Assembly: GCF_900107755.1 (NCBI RefSeq)
Contig: NZ_FNQR01000003.1
Coordinates: 248,001-312,000, forward strand
DNA: 64,000 nt
Source: Thalassobacillus cyri
GTDB taxonomy: Bacteria; Bacillota; Bacilli; Bacillales; Halobacillaceae
Reading direction: 5' to 3'
The translations under genes were made by a program, and so were the position numbers. The notes below the pieces were generated by a model. It was given only the letters and a program-made list of their open reading frames with translations, made no database searches and was not told where the DNA came from. Shown here one piece after another: positions 51,035 through 59,864 of this stretch (the first letter of the stretch is position 1; each line of letters opens with the position of its first letter).

Positions 51035-52332
51035 ATACTTGGACGCCCGACAGAATGGTATTCAATATTATGCTTGCGTATTTCTTCCAACTGGAAGCAA
51101 TTTCTCCCGTCAAAAAGGATTGGACTGTTCATCAAACTCTCCACATCACTTAACGGAAAACGCTTGATTTCATCCCATTCTGTCAGGATAAATGCAGCAT
51201 CAGCCTCGGTCAGTGCTTCCTGCAAAGAACCTCCATAAGCTATACTTCGTGGCAGTATGGGTTTTGCCTTTTCTATAGCATGGGGGTCATAAGCAATCAC
51301 GGCGGCTTTCTCTTCAACCAGCCTTTCTATGACTGTCAATGATGCTGCCTCTCGCATGTCATCTGTATTAGGTTTATAAGCAAGACCAAGTATCGCAATC
51401 CGCTTTCCAGCAAGGGAGCCAAAGCGTTGCTTTGCCTTATCAACCAATGTAGCCTGCTGATGATTGTTCACTCGAATGACAGACTTCAACAGTTCAAAAT
51501 CATGCTCCACTCCACCTGCCAGATGGACGAGGGCACTGGTATCTTTCGGGAAGCAGGAACCGCCATAACCGATACCTGCCTGTAAAAAATGAGACCCGAT
51601 CCGTTTATCCAGCCCCATTCCATAGGACACCTCTCCCACGTCCGCTCCGATTTTTTCACATATGTTAGCAATTTCATTGATGAAACTGATTTTGGTGGCT
51701 AAAAATGCGTTGGAGGCATACTTGATCATCTCCGCATTATTGATGTCTGTCATAAAAACAGGAACATCAAAAGGTTCATTAATTTTCTCAATAATCAATG
51801 CTGCTTCCCGGCTCTCTGCTCCAATTACGATCCGGTCTCCGTTAAACGTGTCATATACAGCCGACCCCTCCCGTAAAAATTCCGGGTTATGCACGACTTC
51901 TACCGTTACATCACGCCGCAAATTTAATCTGATCTGCTCTTTAACCCAGGCATTCGTACCGACTGGCAACGTACTTTTTGTCACAACAATGACGTCTTTG
52001 ACAACGTGCTGTGCTATAAGTTCTGCTGCCACCTCTACAGCCGTTAGATCAGTTGTACCATCTGGGTTTTGTGGAGTTCCTACGGCGATATAGATGACGT
52101 CTGCATGTTGGAATCCTCCCCGGGAATCAGTCGTGAAAGATAACTTCTCAGCTTCCATATTTTTCTGCATCAAAGCCTCCAAACCAGCTTCATAGATGGG
52201 AGAGTGCCCTGCCTGCATCATTCCGACCTTTTGTTCATCTATATCTACGCATGTCACGTGGTGGCCTATCTCTGCAAGACAAGCTCCTGTAACCAACCCT
52301 ACATACCCAGTTCCTATTATGCTTATTTTCAA
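51016..52332 (-). CDS. ugd: UDP-glucose 6-dehydrogenase
   Basis: 438 residues from the TTG at 52332 (AAGGGGTGG before it), which gives the usual MKISIIGTGYVGLVTGACLAE start; an ATG at 52350 overlaps the preceding gene. The NAD site, the TLPVGT loop, the catalytic Cys in GYGGSCFPKDT and the AYKPNTDDMREAASLTV stretch are all present. It oxidises UDP-glucose to UDP-glucuronate. It is the last gene of a glycan gene group and supplies the precursor for the UDP-glucuronate epimerase at 58827-59771. Confidence 0.95.
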   Translation of the reverse strand: MKISIIGTGYVGLVTGACLAEIGHHVTCVDIDEQKVGMMQAGHSPIYEAGLEALMQKNMEAEKLSFTTDSRGGFQHADVIYIAVGTPQNPDGTTDLTAVEVAAELIAQHVVKDVIVVTKSTLPVGTNAWVKEQIRLNLRRDVTVEVVHNPEFLREGSAVYDTFNGDRIVIGAESREAALIIEKINEPFDVPVFMTDINNAEMIKYASNAFLATKISFINEIANICEKIGADVGEVSYGMGLDKRIGSHFLQAGIGYGGSCFPKDTSALVHLAGGVEHDFELLKSVIRVNNHQQATLVDKAKQRFGSLAGKRIAILGLAYKPNTDDMREAASLTVIERLVEEKAAVIAYDPHAIEKAKPILPRSIAYGGSLQEALTEADAAFILTEWDEIKRFPLSDVESLMNSPILFDGRNCFQLEEIRKHNIEYHSVGRPSIKRAFL

Positions 52333-52346
52333 TGGTTGCCACCCCT

Positions 52347-53828
52347 TCATTCACCAAGCCATTCGTACAGTTGAATATCGTTGTAAACCGGATCAAAAAG
52401 GTCCTCAGACTGAAATACAGCTACTTTTCGTATCTTGTCCTGTACTTTATGTCCCTGTATTTCAAATCCCTTCACTACGTGATCCGTCAAAAACACCCGT
52501 TTTTCTTTGCTATAAGATAATCTTGATTGGAAATAATCATAGGTGTATAACTTCTTATAGGAAAAGCCAATATCAAGATATTCCATGACCCTCGATTCCT
52601 CCCATGTATAGATAATCATAGGTTCTTCTAGTTGAGACAAGTAATTGGAAAGCTGATAAACAGCCGGTGGCTCTGTTGCTTTTTCCTTGGCCAGTGCCAG
52701 TCCTTGCCAAGACTGGATCGTAATCAAAACAAGACATAGGCTGACAGTCAAAAGCTTCACACGTCCCGCCAGGTTCACGAACAATAAATACACCGATAAT
52801 CCAGTCAATGGCAGGATATGCCTCGGTTTCTCCACATTCTGTGCAAATAACGCCCATAAAAAATAGCATATCCATAATACCAAAAGCCAGCGATCAAAAT
52901 TTTTTATATTAACTTTATTTTTGATAGATAAAAAAACCACCAATATGATCAAGCCTGTATATAATCCAGCGATTGGCCATGCCTCCACGAACCATGCCTT
53001 CCATAATAGATTATGAAATAAAAGGATATATATCCGCTTCCATAGCGGCACGGAATCAACCGTAACGGCTCCGCCCCATTCAGTAAAATGGCCATTAACG
53101 AATCCAAAGGCGAGATCCGTGAATGTACCGAGACCGCCAGTAGAAAGAACCAATCCGGCAACCCAAACCAACTGAAAAGCTATCGCCAAGAGTGTATGCT
53201 TTAAGATAAATCGGATATAAGATTTCCTTGTATCAAATTGATCCCTCTTATTCCACCATAGCAAAAGGATACCCAATCCAAATGGAAGGTAAGACAAGCG
53301 TGTCCCCGTAAGTATGCTGAATAGTAACAAGGGAAGCAGCATCCAATAAAAGGACGACTTTGTACAGGCCTGATATAAACTCCAAATATACCACCAAAGC
53401 ACCGCCACGGCAGCCGCTTCACTCATCGGTTCTGTGCTCATCACCCACATATAGCTCATCGAATGAGTAACAGCGACGAACAATAAAGCAGATGTTGTCA
53501 CATAGTGGCGTCTGAACAACAGGTACATAGGAATGACAGAAGAAGCTGTCAGGAGAGAATTGAAAATGGAAAGCGCTCGGGCAGGGTCATCTAAAAAGCC
53601 GTTGATAAGCATCCCGCCCAACACGAAGTAAGGATAACCAGGAAAATGCGGCTGCATCGTATACAGATCGAAGTCCGTAACACCTAATGCAAAATCAACC
53701 TGATCCCAGGATCTGGCAAATGGGCTTACGTAAAGGAGACGGAAAAACAAAGTTAATCCTATAAATGCCAGGAATGCTGCCCATGCCAAAAAATTCTTTC
53801 TGTTAGTAGGAAATCCCGCCTTATTCAT
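52347..53828 (-). CDS. Membrane glycosyltransferase of the GT39/ArnT-like type
   Basis: 493 residues from the ATG at 53828 (GGAGAAGG before it). The protein has 10-12 membrane segments. The first external loop has the acidic motif ARSWDQVDFALGVTDFDLYTMQPHFPGYPYF, as expected of lipid-linked-sugar glycosyltransferases. A short soluble C-terminal domain follows (EEPMIIYTWEESRVMEYLD). It would transfer a sugar from a polyprenyl carrier outside the membrane. It overlaps the dehydrogenase gene start region, so the two are translated together. Confidence 0.78.
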   Translation of the reverse strand: MNKAGFPTNRKNFLAWAAFLAFIGLTLFFRLLYVSPFARSWDQVDFALGVTDFDLYTMQPHFPGYPYFVLGGMLINGFLDDPARALSIFNSLLTASSVIPMYLLFRRHYVTTSALLFVAVTHSMSYMWVMSTEPMSEAAAVAVLWWYIWSLYQACTKSSFYWMLLPLLLFSILTGTRLSYLPFGLGILLLWWNKRDQFDTRKSYIRFILKHTLLAIAFQLVWVAGLVLSTGGLGTFTDLAFGFVNGHFTEWGGAVTVDSVPLWKRIYILLFHNLLWKAWFVEAWPIAGLYTGLIILVVFLSIKNKVNIKNFDRWLLVLWICYFLWALFAQNVEKPRHILPLTGLSVYLLFVNLAGRVKLLTVSLCLVLITIQSWQGLALAKEKATEPPAVYQLSNYLSQLEEPMIIYTWEESRVMEYLDIGFSYKKLYTYDYFQSRLSYSKEKRVFLTDHVVKGFEIQGHKVQDKIRKVAVFQSEDLFDPVYNDIQLYEWLGE

Positions 53829-53861
53829 ACGTCCTTCTCCTTCTTTATTGAACACAAAACA

Positions 53862-53887
53862 AGGCGTAATTGAATTACGCCTTGTAG
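53862..53887 (-). terminator. Terminator after the FTR1 permease gene
   Basis: ACAAGGCGTAATT and AATTACGCCTTGT form a near-perfect stem 10 bases after the FTR1 stop codon. The glycosyltransferase start lies 34 bases further, so the latter needs read-through or a promoter within this gap. Confidence 0.8.
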
Positions 53888-53896
53888 AAAATCAAA

Positions 53897-54850
53897 TTAT
53901 TTAATGTTTTGTCCTGCAGTGTTATTGGTATAAGCAGCTTTCGACTGTTTTTCCATCTTCGTCACTTTTTGTTTTTCCGGTTCATCATTCTTTGCTTGAA
54001 CAAGCAGGTAAATGACTACAAAGTAGCCGATATAACCAATGATTTCTTCAAGCGACGGCATCGATGAATATCCGAACAACGCTTTTAGGAAAATACCTAC
54101 ATCGCCTGAGAATACCGGTGCCACACCAGTATCACGCAAGTAATGGGCGTAATCAATCGGATGCTCCGGCAAGAGCCATGTAATATCATATACATGCGGC
54201 ATGACACTTCCGATTATCTGCAAGTCTTGCATCATAGAAATCCCTTGGACGAACAGGCCTGCAGCAATCAATACAATGAATGCTCCCGTTACTTTGAAGA
54301 AGGTCTTCAAAGGGATGCGCATGGTTCCCTTGAAAAACAGGTAACTTACTGTGGCTGCGATGACTACCCCAGTGATCGCGCCCCAGCCCTGTAAACCTTT
54401 CCCGATATCTCCGCCAGTTATAGCAGCGAAGAAAAACACTGTTTCCACACCTTCACGAAGCACTACTAGAAAAGAGTGGATGACCATCCCAATCACATTT
54501 CCTGTTGTGACGAGCTGCCCCATCTTTCCTTCCATTTCACCTTTCAGGTTTTTGCTGTGTTTTGCCATCCAAAATACCATTTGAGTCAATAAGAAAGAGG
54601 ATACAAGCATGATAGTGACTTTTAGGTACATTTCACTTCCCATTGCTGCAAAACTCGTAAATACGACTTGGAACAACATCGCCACACCGATACTGGCGAG
54701 GACAGCAAGACCTGCACCGAGCCAGACAAACTTGGAGTATTGCTTATTTTCTGTCCTCTTGAGATAGGTGGTGATAATACCAATGATCAAGAGTGCTTCT
54801 AACACTTCACGAAAGGTGATTAACAGCGCCTGGATTTCCATGATTTCCAC
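53897..54850 (-). CDS. efeU: FTR1/EfeU-family iron permease
   Basis: 317 residues with seven membrane segments. The two REXXE iron motifs are visible: FREVLEALLIIG (Arg14 to Glu18) and LREGVETVFFFAA near residue 133. The rest of the fold follows (FVQGISMMQDLQ, TWLLPEHPIDYAHYLRDTGVAPVFSGDVGIFLKALFGYSS). It takes up iron at the membrane, usually with the periplasmic EfeO and the Tat-exported EfeB. Neither canonical EfeO nor EfeB is in the window. The gene follows an exported helical protein with a Fur box in front. Confidence 0.93.
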   Translation of the reverse strand: MEIMEIQALLITFREVLEALLIIGIITTYLKRTENKQYSKFVWLGAGLAVLASIGVAMLFQVVFTSFAAMGSEMYLKVTIMLVSSFLLTQMVFWMAKHSKNLKGEMEGKMGQLVTTGNVIGMVIHSFLVVLREGVETVFFFAAITGGDIGKGLQGWGAITGVVIAATVSYLFFKGTMRIPLKTFFKVTGAFIVLIAAGLFVQGISMMQDLQIIGSVMPHVYDITWLLPEHPIDYAHYLRDTGVAPVFSGDVGIFLKALFGYSSMPSLEEIIGYIGYFVVIYLLVQAKNDEPEKQKVTKMEKQSKAAYTNNTAGQNIK

Positions 54851-54862
54851 ACCTCTTTAGAC

Positions 54863-55627
54863 TTAAGATCTTTTCCTTCTTTTCAAAAAGTAAAGTACAA
54901 CGGCAATAATGACGCCGATTAAGACAATGAGCGGCAGCCAATTTTTCCACTCGGTGAAATCGGTGTACTTATCATTGGTGGATTGATTGTCGTTTTCTTC
55001 TGCTGTGGCACTCCCAGTAAAATGGCCGGCATTAAATTCTTCAATATTCAACGGTTCTTTCAAAGCTTCTAATATGAAAGATTTGCTTTCAAGATATTGT
55101 TCCTTATCAGATTCTTTCTCCCCTACCCCGAACAAACCAGGGTTTCCAAGAGCATCCAAAGCTAAATCGAATTGTTCTCTGATTTGAGCATCAAGCTCAG
55201 AATCCTGCTCTTCTATGGCCGGGGATAAAGCTTTATATGTAGCAAACCCCTTGGCCAGAAGCTTTTTACTCGTATCATACTCTTCAAAATTGTTCTCTAT
55301 CGCGTTTAAGCGTCTGGCTATATTCAAGCCTAACAGCTTTTGCATATTATTGATCGTAGCTTCTTTGTCTTCCTCTTCAATGGAGTTCAGGACCAGCTCT
55401 GATGCCTCTTTCCCCATGTGCATATCGACTTCTTCTTTAACCGTATTGAACAATGCTTCAGCTTCCTCGAAGTCTGGCGGAGACTGGTTCAATTTCGCTA
55501 CCATCTTTTCATATACCTGAGCGATTTTCTCTTCACTCGGGTCGCCATAAGAGTATGCAGCTGCATTTGATTGTATGGAAAATGTCAGCAATACCATGAT
55601 TGCTATAAACAAACTGAATTTTTTCAT
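54863..55627 (-). CDS. Exported helical protein next to the FTR1 permease
   Basis: 254 residues from the ATG at 55627 (AGGAG before it). A signal sequence (KKFSLFIAIMVLLTFSIQSNAAA) precedes an all-helical acidic domain (residues 28-200). A C-terminal membrane segment with a basic tail (PLIVLIGVIIAVVLYFLKRRKRS) anchors it. The helical region looks paralogous to the lipoprotein at 59865-61067 (for example LNIARRLNAIENNFEEYD beside KVFYLTIKHEFQEIDENW). In other Bacillaceae such a domain is fused to FTR1. It most likely presents iron to the permease (inference). A Fur box lies 25 bases upstream. Confidence 0.72.
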   Translation of the reverse strand: MKKFSLFIAIMVLLTFSIQSNAAAYSYGDPSEEKIAQVYEKMVAKLNQSPPDFEEAEALFNTVKEEVDMHMGKEASELVLNSIEEEDKEATINNMQKLLGLNIARRLNAIENNFEEYDTSKKLLAKGFATYKALSPAIEEQDSELDAQIREQFDLALDALGNPGLFGVGEKESDKEQYLESKSFILEALKEPLNIEEFNAGHFTGSATAEENDNQSTNDKYTDFTEWKNWLPLIVLIGVIIAVVLYFLKRRKRS

Positions 55628-55652
55628 CGATAGCAACTCCTGTCAAAATAAA

Positions 55653-55667
55653 TGATAAAGATTATCA
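55653..55667. promoter_or_regulatory. Fur box upstream of the exported protein and FTR1 genes
   Basis: TGATAAAGATTATCA matches the 7-1-7 Fur pattern TGATAATNATTATCA at 14 of 15 positions when read as TGATAATCTTTATCA on the minus strand. It overlaps the expected promoter. Confidence 0.82.
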
Positions 55668-55693
55668 ATATCAATGTCAATAAAAAAGCGCCT

Positions 55694-56452
55694 TCAGCCT
55701 GTCTTTTTATCGACCGAACCCTTGGTTTCTAACGGTTTACGTACAATATCGACTTTTATGTGACAACGAGACATCTCTTTGACAATCGCAGGAAGCACAG
55801 AAGTCATATAGGCACGGAACTTGATGAACGACTGCCCTTTAGAGCGTACTTGATACGTAATCGGGATTTCCTTGACACGGAAGCCTTTTCTCACCAGGTT
55901 CAATGTCAATACTTGCGCATAATTATAATCATGAATGATTTCAGCATGTTGGATAGCCTGTCTTGAGAACGCGCGCATGCCTGACTGGCCATCATAGATC
56001 CATTTTCTAAGAAGAATGGATTGAAGAAAGGTAAAGAAATAATTGCCTAAACGGCGATGGATCTTCATCCCATCAATTGTACCGAGAAATCGTGAACCCA
56101 TGGTATAGTCGTATTCTCCATCTAAAATCGGCTGGATCAATTCTGGAATTTCCCAGGCGGGGTACTCATTATCAGCATCTATCATGACAGCGACATCCGC
56201 TCTCAGCTGATAAGATTGCTTGAGTCCTTCCCGCACAGAGGCCCCTAACCCTTTATTGACGGTGTGTGTATAAATATGGTCGGCTCCTGCTTCCTTCGCC
56301 ACTTCCACCGTCCTGTCCGTCGATCCGTCATTGATGACAAGAATTTCGACTTCAATTTGCGGGTGAAAGTTTCGAGGCACTTTACGAATAACCTGTCCAA
56401 TAGATTCTTCTTCATTATGAGCTGGTAGAAATACGATGACTTTCTGTTTCAT
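55694..56452 (-). CDS. GT2-family polyprenyl-phosphate glycosyltransferase (DPM1/GtrB-like)
   Basis: 252 residues from the ATG at 56452 (AAAGGA before it). The GT-A fold reads VIVFLPAHNEEESIGQVIRKVP, EILVINDGSTDRTVEVAKE, NKGLGASVREGL, and the DxD region MIDADNEYPAWEIPEL, then SRFLGTIDGMKIHRRLGNYFF. The C-terminus has no membrane helices. It would load a sugar onto undecaprenyl phosphate for transfer outside. It overlaps the phosphodiesterase-like gene by 38 bases, so the two are coupled. Confidence 0.88.
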   Translation of the reverse strand: MKQKVIVFLPAHNEEESIGQVIRKVPRNFHPQIEVEILVINDGSTDRTVEVAKEAGADHIYTHTVNKGLGASVREGLKQSYQLRADVAVMIDADNEYPAWEIPELIQPILDGEYDYTMGSRFLGTIDGMKIHRRLGNYFFTFLQSILLRKWIYDGQSGMRAFSRQAIQHAEIIHDYNYAQVLTLNLVRKGFRVKEIPITYQVRSKGQSFIKFRAYMTSVLPAIVKEMSRCHIKVDIVRKPLETKGSVDKKTG

Positions 56453-57911
56453 GTTTATGTTCCTTTCTTGCATATTTGAGTGCATCTGTAAGTACGGATC
56501 CTCTGCTATGGCCAGGATAAGGGGCTCCTAATAATTGAGCTACGGTCGGTGCTACAGAAATCAAACTATGTTTATCATCAATCACTTTCCCTTGTTCAAT
56601 CTGTGGCCCATACATGAAGAATGGGACATAACGCTCCCCTTCATCAAGGTGACCATGTCCTCCGATACCATCTGCCTGGCCATGATCCGCACAGATAAGC
56701 AAGGTGGTATTCTTCATATATCCCTTCGTATCCATCCAGGAAACGAACTCCTCGATCAAGTGGTCGGCCTCCTCGATTTTTTGGATATATTCATCATAGA
56801 GGACACCACGACTATGACCTGTTTGATCCGTACTGATCAATTGAATATTGAAAAAGTCCAAGTCTTCCTTTTCCATGATGCGTTTTGCATTTTCCAGAAT
56901 TCCCTTGTCGACAGAATCGTTGTCCATTACAGCCGTATAGGCATCTACGTCGTCTCCCATGGCATCTATCAAATGAGCCACCCCTAGAAGACGGCCTTTT
57001 TTCCCTATTTTGCGTAAAGAGTCAAAAATTGATTCCACCTTGATACCCAGCTTCCACACCATATTCGATTTAATGCCATGCTCCTGAGGATAGGTGCCGG
57101 TCATCATGGAAGAAAAGCAGACGACAGTCCTTGCGGGGTAAACGGTTTCCATCTGAGCATATTCCGTACCATTTTTCCGAAGTTTGTCCAGGAAAGGAGT
57201 ATTCGCTTCCTGGAAACGTTCCTTTCTCATTCCATCGATGACAATCATGATTACTTTATCACTTTTCTCACCGGTGTCCTCAATAGGTTCTGTTAAGGTT
57301 TCTTTTACTTCTGGCTTCCAGTCAAACAAATAGCGGTGAAGAATCCAGCTTAACGCCCATACTCCCAACAGGAACAAAGCGTATGACGTATAGTCAACCG
57401 CCATGCCGTTGCCTAGCTTGTCGTAAAACAAATCCCATACGGAAAGAATCAGTAGAAACTTAGGCAGCTGCTCCTGGGCATTTCCACTTGTCGAATCACT
57501 ATTTTTCAATACAAGCTTCCAGAAACGTGTGAAATTGAGCCATGAAGTGCCAATACGTAAATGATAATAAAAGGTGCCCCAAAAAAAGACCGTAAAAAAG
57601 AAATATAGACCAAGCGCAAACGTTAATAGAGGGAGATTCACCTCACCCCAAAGGATTAAGTAGGCCACAAACGGCAGCCATAAATAATTACGTAAAAGCA
57701 AGGGGAAATCAAAGTGATAATGTAATGCCAGCAACGGCACAATTAATAACAAACTGAATCCTGCCGTTTGCCAGAAAGAAGGATTCCCCCATTCTCCTAT
57801 ATAAAAGAGGAGTATCGTACCGACGACAAAAATCGGTGTGAACGGTTTCCCTTCATTCAACAAGTTCCAACCTCTTGCAGCAATCACCTCAAATGTGGAT
57901 GCCTGCTTCAT
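56415..57911 (-). CDS. Membrane-anchored alkaline-phosphatase-superfamily phosphodiesterase
   Basis: 498 residues. Four to five N-terminal membrane segments (residues 25-210) precede a catalytic domain of the nucleotide pyrophosphatase/phosphodiesterase type. The metal motif is MIVIDGMRKE, the Thr nucleophile lies in ARTVVCFSSMMTGTYPQEHG, and the other ligands are in STDQTGHSRG, CADHGQADGIGGHGHLDEGE. It would act outside the membrane on a phospho-linked substrate such as a glycan phosphodiester. It lies between a flippase-like and a GT2 gene in the same frame direction, with the ATG right after the upstream stop. Confidence 0.83.
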   Translation of the reverse strand: MKQASTFEVIAARGWNLLNEGKPFTPIFVVGTILLFYIGEWGNPSFWQTAGFSLLLIVPLLALHYHFDFPLLLRNYLWLPFVAYLILWGEVNLPLLTFALGLYFFFTVFFWGTFYYHLRIGTSWLNFTRFWKLVLKNSDSTSGNAQEQLPKFLLILSVWDLFYDKLGNGMAVDYTSYALFLLGVWALSWILHRYLFDWKPEVKETLTEPIEDTGEKSDKVIMIVIDGMRKERFQEANTPFLDKLRKNGTEYAQMETVYPARTVVCFSSMMTGTYPQEHGIKSNMVWKLGIKVESIFDSLRKIGKKGRLLGVAHLIDAMGDDVDAYTAVMDNDSVDKGILENAKRIMEKEDLDFFNIQLISTDQTGHSRGVLYDEYIQKIEEADHLIEEFVSWMDTKGYMKNTTLLICADHGQADGIGGHGHLDEGERYVPFFMYGPQIEQGKVIDDKHSLISVAPTVAQLLGAPYPGHSRGSVLTDALKYARKEHKHETESHRISTSS

Positions 57912-57912
57912 A

Positions 57913-58839
57913 TTAATCTTCCTTTCTTTTCAACCAATGCTTGATCGTTGACCATGAAATAGGAACACTTAAAATAAGATAAATACCTACTACAAATGAA
58001 AAGATGAATTTAAACCCGTGGGTAATGACTGCTATGGTATAGGCTTCCTTTATCGGGACTCGATAGGCCGCCAATGCAAAACTCATAAAGCTCTCGTAAG
58101 TACCGATTCCCCCAGGGGAAAAATGAAAGACTTGCCCGGCAATGGTAAAACTATTTATCCAAAGGGATTGCAGGTAGGATAATGATAGGCTGAACTCGGT
58201 AGTTACTGCGAATATAACCAGCGCTTCCAGGCACCAGCTTAGTATAATAAGGGTAAAGATAATCATACCTTTGGCCGCGAATAAAATAGATAAGATTTGC
58301 CTGGCATGATTAATCAGGACATTTCGCCATTTTTCTTTAAGCAGAAGCAAACCTAATAGAAGACCCCCGCCAATAACCAACATAATAAGAAAATAGTATG
58401 ATAACGATAACCCTAAATACAGGACTCCGATAATCGCGATCAGCCCTAAAACCATCAAATCAAGCAGCCTCATGACTACGACTGATTGCAAAGCAGTTTT
58501 CCATGTCACTTTTTCCGACTGAGCCAGATAGCCTGTTCGTACAATATCTCCTACTTTAATGGGAAGGAGATGGTTTATGAATAGACTGTACATTACTCCA
58601 TCCACAAACACTTTCACACTTATTTGCTTTCCTACATACAGCTGCCAGGCTTTTGCTCGAATAATAAAAGCAGCCAAATAAAAGCATGTCATCGTCGTCA
58701 CTAACCAGAAGTTTCCAAATAGCTGCTTAACTTGTGATAAAATATAGGAAAGGTCGAAAACCAAGTAGGTCAACCAAATAAAGCATATGCCGACGACCAG
58801 CCTGCCTCCCCAAAATACATATCGCTTTACCCGCTGCAT
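57913..58839 (-). CDS. UPF0104/AglD-like integral membrane protein (flippase-like)
   Basis: 308 residues from the ATG at 58839; the longer frame start at 58962 lies inside the epimerase gene. Eight membrane segments are present. The motifs VDGVMYSLFINHLLPIKVGDIVRTGYLAQ, SVVVMRLLDLMVLGLIA, FHFSPGGIGTYESFMSFAL are those of the lysylphosphatidylglycerol synthase/AglD superfamily without the synthase domain. Such proteins are thought to help move lipid-linked glycans or lipids across the membrane. It overlaps the epimerase end by 13 bases, so the two genes are coupled. Confidence 0.82.
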   Translation of the reverse strand: MQRVKRYVFWGGRLVVGICFIWLTYLVFDLSYILSQVKQLFGNFWLVTTMTCFYLAAFIIRAKAWQLYVGKQISVKVFVDGVMYSLFINHLLPIKVGDIVRTGYLAQSEKVTWKTALQSVVVMRLLDLMVLGLIAIIGVLYLGLSLSYYFLIMLVIGGGLLLGLLLLKEKWRNVLINHARQILSILFAAKGMIIFTLIILSWCLEALVIFAVTTEFSLSLSYLQSLWINSFTIAGQVFHFSPGGIGTYESFMSFALAAYRVPIKEAYTIAVITHGFKFIFSFVVGIYLILSVPISWSTIKHWLKRKED

Positions 58840-59771
58840 GAATCTGTCCAACGAACCATTTTTTCGATTCCCTCTCCAATGGAAATTTTGGGCTTGTAAC
58901 CAAGTTGAGCTTCCGCTTTTGCTATATCCGCCCAAGTGGTCACCACATCTCCCATACGCCACGGTTTTTGAATAATTTCCATAGTTGGATAAAACTTTCG
59001 GAAGTTATCCAGTAATCGCTCCATTGAAATGGGATCGCCATAACCAATATTGAATGTTTCATTCTCGTGGCGCGTTTCCAGAACAGCACTGACTCCATCT
59101 ACAATATCATCAATATAGGTGTAGTCCCGTGATGTCCCACTTCCATATATCTCTATGGGCAATCCTTTGGATAATCGCTCTGTAAACTTAGGAATCGCCA
59201 TGTCGGGACGCGCCCATGGTCCATAGACAGTGAAAAAGCGCAGGATGGACAACTGAAATCCATATAAGTGCTGGAAAGAATGACAGAAAGATTCAGCTCC
59301 GTATTTAGAAGCTGCATATGGGGATACTACTTTCCCATCCGCCATCCCCTCTGATAGCGGCTTATCTGCTTTATTTCCATATACAGAAGATGATGATGAA
59401 AAAACCACATGAGAGACCCCTGTTTCCCCTGCATACCTCAACACATTGATCGTCATTTCAATGTCATATTGAACATAAGCCAAGGGTTCCTTCACAGAGT
59501 ATGCCACTCCCGGTAGTGCAGCCAGGTGGATGACTACATCGAATTGCTTTGCTTGAAATATTTTCCGGCACTCCTGTTTATCCATCAGATCAGCATGAAC
59601 AAAATGAAAATCACCAATCATTTTCACTTGCTCCAACTGCTGTTTTTTTCTATCGGGATCATAATAGGGATCAAAATTATCAACAATGGTAATATCATGA
59701 TTTTCTTTAATGAGTCTGGAGCAGACGTGCGATCCAATAAAGCCCGCTCCGCCCGTAACTAATATACGCAA
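58827..59771 (-). CDS. UDP-glucuronate 4-epimerase-like NAD-dependent epimerase
   Basis: 314 residues from the TTG at 59771 (GAGGTGG before it); ATG at 59789 is the longer option. Rossmann motif RILVTGGAGFIGSH, then the substrate and catalytic residues SSSSSVYGN and SPYAASKYGAESF (YxxxK), followed by RFFTVYGPWARPDMAIPKFTERL, as expected of uronate epimerases (GAE/WbpP group). It would convert UDP-glucuronate to UDP-galacturonate. Together with ugd it points to a uronic-acid glycan. Confidence 0.87.
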   Translation of the reverse strand: MRILVTGGAGFIGSHVCSRLIKENHDITIVDNFDPYYDPDRKKQQLEQVKMIGDFHFVHADLMDKQECRKIFQAKQFDVVIHLAALPGVAYSVKEPLAYVQYDIEMTINVLRYAGETGVSHVVFSSSSSVYGNKADKPLSEGMADGKVVSPYAASKYGAESFCHSFQHLYGFQLSILRFFTVYGPWARPDMAIPKFTERLSKGLPIEIYGSGTSRDYTYIDDIVDGVSAVLETRHENETFNIGYGDPISMERLLDNFRKFYPTMEIIQKPWRMGDVVTTWADIAKAEAQLGYKPKISIGEGIEKMVRWTDSCSG

Positions 59772-59800
59772 CCTTGCCACCTCGATCATCGGTTCTCAAA

Positions 59801-59832
59801 GTAAAAAACCTTGTTCTGTGGAAACAAGGTTT
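59801..59832 (-). terminator. Terminator of the iron-associated lipoprotein gene
   Basis: AAACCTTGTT and AACAAGGTTT form a perfect 10-bp stem; on the minus strand six Ts follow. It separates the lipoprotein gene from the glycan genes, which need read-through or a promoter in the 30-base gap. Confidence 0.88.
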
Positions 59833-59864
59833 CTTACATCTATCATAACCTATTTCAGGCTGAT

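Noticed and set aside
58839-58962. N-terminal extension of the UPF0104 protein (start 58962)
   Set aside because: It lies wholly inside the epimerase coding sequence in another frame and does not resemble the family; ATG at 58839 is preferred.
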